This document shows positions 49,412 to 57,505 of a stretch of 64,000 nucleotides of DNA, piece after piece. The first letter of the stretch is position 1; each line of letters starts with the position of its first letter. Made by a program: the position numbers and the translations under genes. Source of the stretch: Nitratireductor sp. (lineage in GTDB: Bacteria; Pseudomonadota; Alphaproteobacteria; Rhizobiales; Rhizobiaceae); assembly GCF_017794765.1 (NCBI RefSeq), contig NZ_CP051236.1, forward strand, positions 174,430 to 238,429, written 5' to 3'. The notes under the pieces are model-generated. The model did not search any database and was not told where the DNA came from. It was given only the letters and a program-made list of their open reading frames with translations.

Positions 49412-50590
49412 TCAGGCACCACCCGCGGGCTCGACGGCGATCGTATCAGCGGATCTGACAAGATTGGCCAGCATCAGAACGCAGGCAAGCAGGATGGAAA
49501 ATGCCAGGAAAATCGGTGCAAATCCGGTGCGCTCGGCGATGAAGCCCACAAGCGATGGGGCGACGAGCATGCCGGAGTAGCCGATCGTGGTGGCAACGCT
49601 CATGCCAGCCCCCGGGGAAATCCCCGGTTGGTTGCCTGCCGCGGAAAAGACAATCGGCACCATGTTGGCTATTCCCATACCACTGAGTGCGAAGGCAATC
49701 GTCGCCAGCATAGGTGACGTAGCAAAGCCTGCTCCAAGCATGCCGATCGTGGCCACGATGCCCGAATAGCGCAAGGTACGCACTGCACCGAAACGATTGC
49801 GCAACCGGTCGCCGGCAAAGCGCATGATCGCCATGGCGCCGGAAAACGCGGTAAAAGCAAGGCTTGCCTCGGCTATCCCCGCGCCCATTTCCTGCCGCAG
49901 ATAGAGCGCTGCCCAATCGAGCACCGCTCCTTCCGGCAACATGCAGAAAAGTGCAACAAGGCCTGTCACATAGACCATCGGATTGCGCGGCAGTCCACTG
50001 CGCCCATGGCCGTTCTCTCCGGCCACGGGCCGGGCTTCTACAATGAGGAACGGAAGGGTGATCACCACAAGCGCAAAGGCAAATGCCACTACCATTCCGG
50101 CATGCGCCATGTAGCCAAAACGCTCCAGCAACAGGCCGCCGGCACCCGCACCAAAAAACCCACCAAGACTCCAGAACCCATGTGATGAGGACATCACCGC
50201 TCGCCCGAGCCAACGCTCCACCGCCACGGCATTGGCGTTCATGGAGATATCCATCGCACCCAGAAATGCGCCGAAGAAGATGAGAGCTGCAACCATTTGC
50301 CAGATCTGTGCGGCTCCAACGAGCCCACCAAAAGACAAGGCGCAAACAACAGCGGCAACCCGCAGCACAATGCGGGAACCAAACCGGCCAATCAGATAAC
50401 CGCAAAGCGGCATGACCGCTACGGCACCGCAGCCGAAAACCAGAATGAGCAAACCGAGTGCCGTTTCACTCAGCTCAAATCGTGAGGCGACAACCGGAAT
50501 CTGCGGCGCCCAACTGCCGACCATGAAACCATTGACGAAAAAGCAGGCCGCTACGGCCCAGCGCCCGATGGACGCATTGCGGGAGGACAT
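49412..50590 (-). CDS. Major facilitator superfamily transporter
   Basis: A protein of about 392 residues with 12 predicted membrane helices and a central cytoplasmic loop (EARPVAGENGHGRSGLPRNP). The first-repeat motif GYLIGRFGSR lies between helices two and three. It resembles MFS members of the FucP/YbjJ type. The substrate is unknown. A start six codons upstream (50608) is also possible. A GC-rich hairpin lies just upstream of the gene. Confidence 0.85.
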   Translation of the reverse strand: MSSRNASIGRWAVAACFFVNGFMVGSWAPQIPVVASRFELSETALGLLILVFGCGAVAVMPLCGYLIGRFGSRIVLRVAAVVCALSFGGLVGAAQIWQMVAALIFFGAFLGAMDISMNANAVAVERWLGRAVMSSSHGFWSLGGFFGAGAGGLLLERFGYMAHAGMVVAFAFALVVITLPFLIVEARPVAGENGHGRSGLPRNPMVYVTGLVALFCMLPEGAVLDWAALYLRQEMGAGIAEASLAFTAFSGAMAIMRFAGDRLRNRFGAVRTLRYSGIVATIGMLGAGFATSPMLATIAFALSGMGIANMVPIVFSAAGNQPGISPGAGMSVATTIGYSGMLVAPSLVGFIAERTGFAPIFLAFSILLACVLMLANLVRSADTIAVEPAGGA

Positions 50591-50609
50591 GACCGGCTCC
50601 AGGAACAAC

Positions 50610-50639
50610 GGCGCGAGTTGGATATTCCCAGCTCGCGCC
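50610..50639. terminator. Hairpin between pyc and the MFS gene
   Basis: Arms GGCGCGAG and CTCGCGCC enclose 14 bases. It follows the minus-strand pyc stop by about 40 bases and is near the MFS gene start. A T run is lacking, so it may be a weak terminator or an operator. Confidence 0.35.
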
Positions 50640-50680
50640 GCATTTAAATCGGTTTAATCGGGCTCGTCAATCCGTTCTCG

Positions 50681-53600
50681 TCAATCACCGCTCGCGAACA
50701 CGACAAGGAGGTCCTTGGCATCTATCTGATCGCCCGCGCCCACAAGAACCTCCGCGATCGTGCCATCGCGCTCGGCATGAAGCGCTGTTTCCATCTTCAT
50801 GGCCTCGATGGACAGGAGCACATCGCCTGACTGCACGTTCTGCCCCGGCTTGACGGCAAGCGTCGACACCACACCAGGCATCGGCGCCCCCACATGCGCT
50901 TCGTTGCCCGCCTCCGCCTTGCGACGGGCAGCGGCTGCGGATGCGCCGTGAACCCGATCAGGGACCTTGACGCGGCGCGGCTGGCCATTGAGCTCGAAAA
51001 AGACCGTGACCATGCCTTTCTCGTCAACATCGCCAACGGCAAGGCAGCGGATCACCAGCGTCTTGCCACGCTCGATCTCGACGAAAATCTCGTCCTCCGG
51101 TTCCATGCCGTAGAAATAGACCGGCGTGGGAAGAACGCTGACCGGACCGTAATTTTCCGATGCCGCTACGAAGTCCGTGAACACTTTCGGATACATCAGC
51201 CAGGAGGCAAACTCATACTCACTCACCTTGCGGCCGAGCTTCTCTTCCAGCGCCTTGCGATCTGCATCCAGGTCGGCCGGCTCAAGCAGTGAGCCGGGTC
51301 GTACCGTGATCGGCTTCTCCCCCTTCAAGACCTTCTTCTGCAGGGCCGCAGGCCAGCCTGCTGCCGGCTGCCCAAGGTCGCCATGCAGCATGGAGACCAC
51401 CGAATCCGGGAAGGCAATATCCTTCTCCGGATTCTGGACATCCGCGACGGTCAGATCCTGCGAAACCATCATTAGCGCCATATCGCCCACGACCTTGGAC
51501 GATGGCGTGACCTTGACTATGTCGCCGAACATCATGTTGACGTCGTGATAGGCGCGCGCCACCTCGTGCCAGCGGGTCTCCAGCCCCAGCGAACGCGCCT
51601 GTTCCTTCAGATTGGTAAACTGGCCACCCGGCATTTCGTGCAGATAGACCTCGGACGCCGGTCCTTTCAGATCGCTTTCAAAGGCGGCGTACTGGTTGCG
51701 CACGGCCTCCCAGTAGAAGGAGATACGGCGCACCCATTCGCGATCAAGACCGGTATCGCGGGCATCCCCCTTGAGCGCCTCGACGATGGAGCCGAGACAG
51801 GGCTGCGATGTGTTGCCGGAGAGCGCATCCATGGCTGCGTCGACGGCGTCGACCCCGCTTTCAACGGCGGCAAGCACCGTTGCGGCGGAAATGCCGGACG
51901 TGTCGTGCGTGTGGAAGTGCAATGGCAGATCGGTAGCCTCGCGGAGCGCCTTGAAAAGCACCCGCGCAGCTCCCGGTTTCAGGAGGCCGGCCATATCCTT
52001 GATGGCGATAATGTTTGCACCGGCAGCCTCAAGTTCTCCGGCAAGCCCGACATAGTATTTCAGATCGTACTTCGCGCGATCCGGATCGAGGAGATCGCCC
52101 GTATAGCAGATGGTCGCCTCGCAGAGCTTGCCTTCGGAGCGCACCGCGTCCATCGCCACGCGCATATTCTCCACCCAGTTGAGGCAGTCGAACACACGGA
52201 AGAGATCGATGCCGCCTGCGGCGGCCTGTTTGACGAAATGCTGCACCACATTGTCCGGATAGTTGGTGTAGCCGACGCCATTGGCCCCGCGCAGCAACAT
52301 CTGCAGAAGCAGGTTGGGCGCACCCTCGCGAATGCGCGACAGGCGCTCCCAGGGGTCTTCCGTCAGGAAGCGCATTGCGACATCGAAGGTCGCCCCGCCC
52401 CAGCATTCCAGCGACAGAAGCTCCGGCAGCGCCCGGGCATAGACGCCGGCAATGCGCGCCATGTCGAACGTGCGCATGCGGGTGGCGAGCAGCGACTGGT
52501 GCGCGTCGCGCATGGTCGTGTCGGTGACCAGCACACGCTCCTGCTCGCGCATCCATTTTGAGAAACCCTCGGCTCCAAGCCTGTCGAACGTCTGCTTGCT
52601 TCCATCCGGCACCGGCAGGTCCACATACGGCACATGGGGCGGTGCCGCCTCGGCATTGGGCAGTGCCCGGCCCCGCGCCTCGGGATGGCCGTTCACCGTA
52701 ACGTCGGCCAGATAATTCAGGAGCTTGGTCGCACGGTCCCGCCGCTTGACCTGCGTGAAGAGCTCAGGCGTCTCGTCAATGAACCGGGTCGTATAGGAGG
52801 CGTTGCGGAAATTCGGATGGCTGATGATCGCCTCAAGGAAGGTCAGGTTGGTCGCTACGCCGCGAATGCGGAACTCCCGCAGCGCGCGATCCATACGGGC
52901 GATGGCTTCTTCGGGCGTTGGCGCCCAGGCCGTGACTTTCTCCAGCAGCGGATCGTAGAAACGCGTGATGACCGCGCCGGAATAGGCCGTGCCGCCGTCC
53001 AGACGGATGCCGAAACCGGTCGCGCCGCGATAGGCAGTGATGCGACCGTAATCCGGGATGAAGTTCTGCTCCGGGTCTTCCGTGGTGATGCGGCACTGAA
53101 GGGCGTCACCATTCAGACGAATGTCTGCCTGCGCCGGCACGCCTGAAGCCTTGTCGCCGATTTTCGCCCCTTCAAGAATATGGATCTGCGCCTTCACGAT
53201 ATCGACGCCGGTCACCTCCTCGGTGACCGTGTGCTCCACCTGAATGCGCGGATTGACCTCGATGAAATAGAAGGCGCCCGTGTCTGCATCCATGAGGAAT
53301 TCGACTGTGCCAGCACCGATGTAATTCGTCGCCTCGGCGATCTTTAGAGCATATCCGCAAAGTTCCGCGCGCTTTTCATCGTTGAGATAGGGCGCCGGGG
53401 CACGCTCAACGACTTTCTGGTTGCGACGTTGAATGGAGCAGTCACGCTCGAACAGATGCACGGCATTGCCATGGGTATCACCCAGAATCTGCACTTCCAC
53501 GTGGCGGGCGCGCTCGACCAGCTTTTCGAGATAGACTTCATCCTTGCCGAAAGCGGCCTTGGCCTCGCGCTTTGCCTCGGTGACCTCGTGCTCCAGATCC

Positions 53601-54154
53601 TCGCGGCTGCGAATGACACGCATGCCGCGTCCGCCGCCGCCCCAGGAGGCCTTGAGCATGACAGGGAAACCCACCTCCTCTGCCATCTGGGCGACCTTTT
53701 CCATATCATCGGGCAATGGCTCGGTGGCGGGAACCACCGGCACGCCCACCTCCACCGCCAGATTGCGCGCAGCCACCTTGTTCCCGAGGCGGCGCATGGT
53801 ATCGGGCCTCGGACCGATGAAGACAATACCGTTTTCAGCGCAGGCTTCGGCAAATTCGGGGCTCTCGGACAGAAGGCCATAGCCGGGATGGATAGCGTCG
53901 GCTCCCGAAAGTTTGGCGACGCGGATTACCTCATCGATCGAGAGATAGCTCTCGATGGGGCCGAGATCACGCTCGAGATGCGGTCCACGCCCCACCTGGT
54001 AGGATTCGTCGGCCTTGAAGCGGTGCAGTGAATATTTGTCCTCCTCGGCCCAGATGGCCACCGTTCGGATGTCGAGTTCATTGGCTGCGCGAAAGACGCG
54101 GATGGCGATTTCGGAACGGTTTGCGACAAGGATCTTCTTAATCTGCACTGGCAA
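50681..54154 (-). CDS. pyc: Pyruvate carboxylase
   Basis: A 1157-residue single-chain biotin enzyme that carboxylates pyruvate to oxaloacetate, feeding the TCA cycle. The biotin-carboxylase domain (about 1-450) starts ILVANRSEIAIRVFRAANEL and has the ATP-binding SWGGGGRGMRVI. The carboxyltransferase domain (about 540-830) begins TDTTMRDAHQSLLATR. The biotinylated Lys1120 is in EAMKMETAL. It lies alone on the minus strand. A gene-free block of about 1 kb precedes it. Confidence 0.97.
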   Translation of the reverse strand: MPVQIKKILVANRSEIAIRVFRAANELDIRTVAIWAEEDKYSLHRFKADESYQVGRGPHLERDLGPIESYLSIDEVIRVAKLSGADAIHPGYGLLSESPEFAEACAENGIVFIGPRPDTMRRLGNKVAARNLAVEVGVPVVPATEPLPDDMEKVAQMAEEVGFPVMLKASWGGGGRGMRVIRSREDLEHEVTEAKREAKAAFGKDEVYLEKLVERARHVEVQILGDTHGNAVHLFERDCSIQRRNQKVVERAPAPYLNDEKRAELCGYALKIAEATNYIGAGTVEFLMDADTGAFYFIEVNPRIQVEHTVTEEVTGVDIVKAQIHILEGAKIGDKASGVPAQADIRLNGDALQCRITTEDPEQNFIPDYGRITAYRGATGFGIRLDGGTAYSGAVITRFYDPLLEKVTAWAPTPEEAIARMDRALREFRIRGVATNLTFLEAIISHPNFRNASYTTRFIDETPELFTQVKRRDRATKLLNYLADVTVNGHPEARGRALPNAEAAPPHVPYVDLPVPDGSKQTFDRLGAEGFSKWMREQERVLVTDTTMRDAHQSLLATRMRTFDMARIAGVYARALPELLSLECWGGATFDVAMRFLTEDPWERLSRIREGAPNLLLQMLLRGANGVGYTNYPDNVVQHFVKQAAAGGIDLFRVFDCLNWVENMRVAMDAVRSEGKLCEATICYTGDLLDPDRAKYDLKYYVGLAGELEAAGANIIAIKDMAGLLKPGAARVLFKALREATDLPLHFHTHDTSGISAATVLAAVESGVDAVDAAMDALSGNTSQPCLGSIVEALKGDARDTGLDREWVRRISFYWEAVRNQYAAFESDLKGPASEVYLHEMPGGQFTNLKEQARSLGLETRWHEVARAYHDVNMMFGDIVKVTPSSKVVGDMALMMVSQDLTVADVQNPEKDIAFPDSVVSMLHGDLGQPAAGWPAALQKKVLKGEKPITVRPGSLLEPADLDADRKALEEKLGRKVSEYEFASWLMYPKVFTDFVAASENYGPVSVLPTPVYFYGMEPEDEIFVEIERGKTLVIRCLAVGDVDEKGMVTVFFELNGQPRRVKVPDRVHGASAAAARRKAEAGNEAHVGAPMPGVVSTLAVKPGQNVQSGDVLLSIEAMKMETALHAERDGTIAEVLVGAGDQIDAKDLLVVFASGD

Positions 54155-54431
54155 AAACTCCGGGAAGAGAAGGTTTGTGCGGGATTGCCCGGCGCGAAAC
54201 TCCCCTCCGCGCCAAAACGACGCGTATGATTAGCGTGGACGATGCTGCGGTGCAAACTTTCTTGACGTGGAGGAAGCATCGCAGGTTCCGAAGCGGGCTT
54301 TTCCCCAACGCGTGTTTTTTTGCCAAGCCGGCTTTTTCATTTCACGCGTTTCGGCCAAGGGCTGCTTCCGCCCGATGGCCGCTCCCGCCTTCGTCCCTCC
54401 GGTCAGTGATGGCGCTCGCCCCTCATCCTCA

Positions 54432-54457
54432 CCTTCTCCCCGCTCACGGGGAGAAGG
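54432..54457. repeat. Palindromic repeat, CCTTCTCCCC type
   Basis: Ten-base arms (CCTTCTCCCC and GGGGAGAAGG) with a six-base loop. This sequence type is widespread between genes in rhizobia and related bacteria. Confidence 0.75.
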
Positions 54458-54858
54458 GGCGTTTGGTGCTGGTGCGCATTCTGCAGAGGGGGCGCGCGGG
54501 CATTTTGGACAGGCTCCTTCGTTGCCGCGCGGGGTTGCCGCCGGGGTTTGGATCGTTCGGGAAACGGGGCGCGTTTTTCGTGCCTCTCTGTTGGGTATTG
54601 AAGTGGCGCGAAAAGCGCGCCCCGCCGGCCGCTGTCCCGTCTGCCGGCCGGTCACTCGGGCGATCTGTGCCCTAGCGGCTTTTCCGCAACCGACATGATG
54701 CCGGCCGCCGACCTTTCGCGGGCCCTCACAGGCCCCGGGTTACCGAACCCGAGGGGGAGGCTGCCGTCGCCCCTCCTGATCCCCGGCTCCGGTCCCGGTT
54801 CCCGACAGGGGCGATGGGGGAAGTGTAGCGGAGGTTTTGAGGGTGGGGAGAAAAGAGC

Positions 54859-54889
54859 GAATAGGGAGTAGCGAATAGCGAGTAGGGAA
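54859..54889. repeat. Copy of the sucD-sucA palindromic repeat unit
   Basis: Twenty-three bases are identical to 8137-8159 (the left arm of the hairpin between sucD and sucA). Here it lies beside other repeats and no right arm is seen. Confidence 0.8.
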
Positions 54890-54908
54890 CGCGCTTCAAC
54901 TCCCTCGT

Positions 54909-55045
54909 GATCCCATGGCCTGATCATGGGATCCATGCCGTTGCGGTGGTGACGGGGTAGGAGTGAGAAAAAATGTACGTGCCCGGGACGGGCCGAAGTT
55001 TATCCCCGGCGTCCCGGCATGGATCCTCGGATCAGGTCCGAGGAT
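54909..55045. repeat. Composite repeat of two hairpins with inverted flanks
   Basis: Two perfect nine-base hairpins (GATCCCATG at 54909 with CATGGGATC at 54925; ATCCTCGGA at 55023 with TCCGAGGAT at 55037). Between them, GGATCCATGCCG (54929-54940) and its reverse complement (55015-55026) pair with each other. The layout resembles a small non-coding mobile element. No transposase or target duplication was found. Confidence 0.6.
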
Positions 55046-55106
55046 GACGAAAGGACTGGAATGCCAGCCGAATGAAATTGGGCGCCAGCCGCCTCACCAA
55101 AAGAAA

Positions 55107-55132
55107 GCGGCCCGGCATCACTGCCGGGCCGC
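55107..55132 (-). terminator. Rho-independent terminator of the liv operon
   Basis: An 11-base stem (GCGGCCCGGCA with its complement) and a four-base loop, followed on the minus strand by CTTTCTTTT. It follows the livJ stop by about 25 bases. Confidence 0.8.
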
Positions 55133-55156
55133 CAAACCTCACATCAAGCCAGTGGC

Positions 55157-56257
55157 TTACTGCTCGAGGTAGTCGTATTTGCCGTCTTTCCACTCGTAGA
55201 AGACATAGCCGGGCAGCGTGACGTCGCCCTTGTCATCGAAGGAAAGGTCGCCGAGGACTGTCGAGAAGGTGCCTTCATTCAGCGCGGCCACCACCGGATC
55301 ATAGTCGGTGGAACCGGCTGCCTCGACAGCGTCCTTCCATGCCTGAATGGCGGCATAGGTGTAGAGCGCGTAGCCCTCCGCCGTCTTGCCGGCAGCAAGC
55401 AGCTTGTCGACGACCGGCTTTGCGATCTCGTTCTTGCGCGGATCGGGCGAGAAGGTCATCAGCGTGCCCTCACCTGCTTCACCGGTGATGGCCCAGTACT
55501 CGTCTGTGACGAGAGCGTCACCGGAGACGAGAACCGTGTCCATGCCCTGCTCGCGCATCTGGCGTGCCATGAGGCCGGCTTCCGTGTGGTAGCCGCCAAC
55601 ATAAAGAACGCCAACGCCTTCCTGCTTCAGCTTGGAAACAAGCGCGGTGTAATCCTTTTCACCGGCGGTGTAAGCTTCGTAGAGGGCCGGTTTACCGCCA
55701 GCAGCCTCGTAAGCAGCCTTGGTCGCATCGGCGAGACCCTTGCCGTACGCAGTCTTATCGTGGACGAAGGCCACCTTCTTGTCGGCGAAGTTCTCGACGA
55801 GGAACTTGCCTGCCACATCACCCTGCTGGTCGTCACGACCGCAGACGCGGTAGACGCCCGGGCCAGGACGGTTGTCGGTGAAAGCCGGGTTCGTGGAAGC
55901 CGGCGAGATCTGGATGATACCTTCCTCGGCATAGACCGAAGATGCCGGAATGGATGAACCCGAGCAGAAATGGCCTGCAACGAAGGAAACACCGGAACCG
56001 GCGAACTGGTTGGCGACCGCGACAGCCTGCTTGGGATCGCAGGCATCATCGCCCACTTCCAGCTTCAGCATTTCGCCGTTGACGCCACCGGCCTCATTGA
56101 TGTCGGCGATGGCCTGTTCTGCGCCTGCCTTCATCTGCTCACCGAAGGAAGCGTATTGACCCGTCATGGGGCCAGCGACCGCAATCGTGATGTCCGCCCA
56201 TGCGGAACCGGTCATCATCAGGCTGAGTGCTGCGCCAGCCATAAGTGCCTTTTTCAT
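55157..56257 (-). CDS. livJ: Branched-chain amino acid ABC transporter substrate-binding protein
   Basis: A 366-residue periplasmic protein with a signal peptide ending SAWA and mature start DITIAVAGPMTGQYASFGEQM, the LivJ/BraC pattern. Type I periplasmic-binding folds follow, with the conserved VGDDACDPKQAVAVANQFA. It delivers leucine, isoleucine or valine to the LivHMFG transporter; specificity cannot be read from the sequence. It is the last gene of the operon livH-livM-livG-livF-DUF6867-livJ and lies about 160 bases after the DUF6867 gene. Confidence 0.93.
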   Translation of the reverse strand: MKKALMAGAALSLMMTGSAWADITIAVAGPMTGQYASFGEQMKAGAEQAIADINEAGGVNGEMLKLEVGDDACDPKQAVAVANQFAGSGVSFVAGHFCSGSSIPASSVYAEEGIIQISPASTNPAFTDNRPGPGVYRVCGRDDQQGDVAGKFLVENFADKKVAFVHDKTAYGKGLADATKAAYEAAGGKPALYEAYTAGEKDYTALVSKLKQEGVGVLYVGGYHTEAGLMARQMREQGMDTVLVSGDALVTDEYWAITGEAGEGTLMTFSPDPRKNEIAKPVVDKLLAAGKTAEGYALYTYAAIQAWKDAVEAAGSTDYDPVVAALNEGTFSTVLGDLSFDDKGDVTLPGYVFYEWKDGKYDYLEQ

Positions 56258-56417
56258 GACTTCTCCCTTAAAAACACCAGAAGTTCCCTTGGCTTTCCGG
56301 AAATGGTGTTTGGCTTTCCGGTTTGGCCTGTGCGGGCCGCACCGGCCCGCTTAATCGGCATGAAACCTCAATTCAAACAAGAAATAAAGGCTTCATACCG
56401 GTTAATCATGAATCCGT

Positions 56418-56771
56418 TCAGCCTGAACGCTCCCAACCGAGCGGTCCACTGCGCCGATACTGGAAGCTATACTGTGTCGCCATCTGCCCGGCGCGCGTAA
56501 TACGCTTGCCGATAAAGGCGATGATGAGCAGCACGAACAGATCGACAATGTAGTAGTGAAGCGAGAGCAGCGTACCGCTGAAAAGCGCGAAATGGATGAA
56601 ACGCGTGGCAGCCGCCAGAAGCACGATATAGAAGGCGAGATGCCCGTCGCCCTGCCAGGTGCGCGCCATGGCACGCCCGGTGAGATAGGCTGCGCTGCCT
56701 GCCAGAAGCACCGTGACAAAGAAGAACTCCCAGAAAGTAACTTCCCAGATGGGTCCGTTTGCGTGTTCCAT
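56418..56771 (-). CDS. DUF6867-type membrane protein of the liv operon
   Basis: A 117-residue protein with about three membrane helices (14-35, 45-62, 70-88) and a basic C-terminus. The start overlaps the livF stop by one base (TGATG), so it is co-translated. Proteins of this kind occur beside liv genes in related bacteria as I recall, which suggests an accessory role in branched-chain amino acid transport. No function is known. Confidence 0.75.
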   Translation of the reverse strand: MEHANGPIWEVTFWEFFFVTVLLAGSAAYLTGRAMARTWQGDGHLAFYIVLLAAATRFIHFALFSGTLLSLHYYIVDLFVLLIIAFIGKRITRAGQMATQYSFQYRRSGPLGWERSG

Positions 56772-57505
56772 CAGTGCCTCCCGCCTTCGAGATATGCAGC
56801 CCGCACTTCTTCTTTCTTGAGAAGTTCAGCGCCGGTGCCGCTCATGGTCACATTGCCGTTGACCATCACGTAGCCGCGATGAGCAAGCTTCAAGGCATGG
56901 AAGGCGTTCTGCTCGACCAGAAAGACCGTCAGTCCTTCCTTCTCGTTCAGCTCGCGAATGGCATCGAAGATCTGCTTCACGATCAGCGGAGCAAGGCCGA
57001 GCGACGGCTCATCGAGGAGCAGAAGCTTCGGCCGGCTCATGAGCGCACGCGCGATGGCCAGCATCTGCTGCTCACCGCCCGAAAGCGTGCCGCCGCGCTG
57101 GCTGATGCGCTCCTTGAGACGGGGAAACAGCTTGAAGACCTTGGCAAGATCCTCGTCGAAATGCTCGGGATCGACCAGCGCCGCACCCATCTGCAGGTTT
57201 TCCATCACCGTCATGCGCGGAAAGATGCGACGCCCTTCCGGCGATTGCGCGATCCCCAGGCTGACGATGTCATGCGTCGGCATGTTGGTGATGTCGACGC
57301 CGTCATAGACGATCTGGCCGTTGCGGGCACGCGGGTCGCCGCAGATGGTCATCATCAGCGTCGACTTGCCGGCGCCATTGGCGCCGATCATGGTGACGAT
57401 CTCGCCACGATGGACATCCATGTCGACGCCACGCAGTGCAACGATATTGCCGTAATAGGTCTCGACGCCGCGCACCGAGAGCAAGGGTTCGTTCTGAGAG
57501 CTCAT
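56771..57505 (-). CDS. livF: Branched-chain amino acid ABC transporter ATP-binding protein LivF
   Basis: A 244-residue ABC ATPase. Walker A is GANGAGKST, the signature is TLSGGEQQMLAIARALM and Walker B is LLLLDEPSLGL. It is the LivF-type partner of LivG in the same complex. The start overlaps the livG stop by four bases, so the two are translationally coupled. Confidence 0.95.
   Translation of the reverse strand: MSSQNEPLLSVRGVETYYGNIVALRGVDMDVHRGEIVTMIGANGAGKSTLMMTICGDPRARNGQIVYDGVDITNMPTHDIVSLGIAQSPEGRRIFPRMTVMENLQMGAALVDPEHFDEDLAKVFKLFPRLKERISQRGGTLSGGEQQMLAIARALMSRPKLLLLDEPSLGLAPLIVKQIFDAIRELNEKEGLTVFLVEQNAFHALKLAHRGYVMVNGNVTMSGTGAELLKKEEVRAAYLEGGRH

Larger units (their letters stand above)
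54155..55106. other. Gene-free mosaic of palindromic repeats
   Basis: About 950 bases between the pyc start and the livJ terminator. A 143-codon plus-strand frame (54267-54698) crosses a palindrome and has low-complexity Pro/Arg content; I take it as non-coding. The block contains several hairpin-forming repeats (listed separately) and further GC-rich inverted repeats at about 54710-54820. It must also carry the pyc promoter, which I could not locate. Confidence 0.6.

Noticed and set aside
54267-54698. A 143-codon plus-strand frame between pyc and livJ
   Set aside because: It reads through a palindromic repeat and gives low-complexity Ser/Pro/Arg sequence; no ribosome-binding site or family resemblance.
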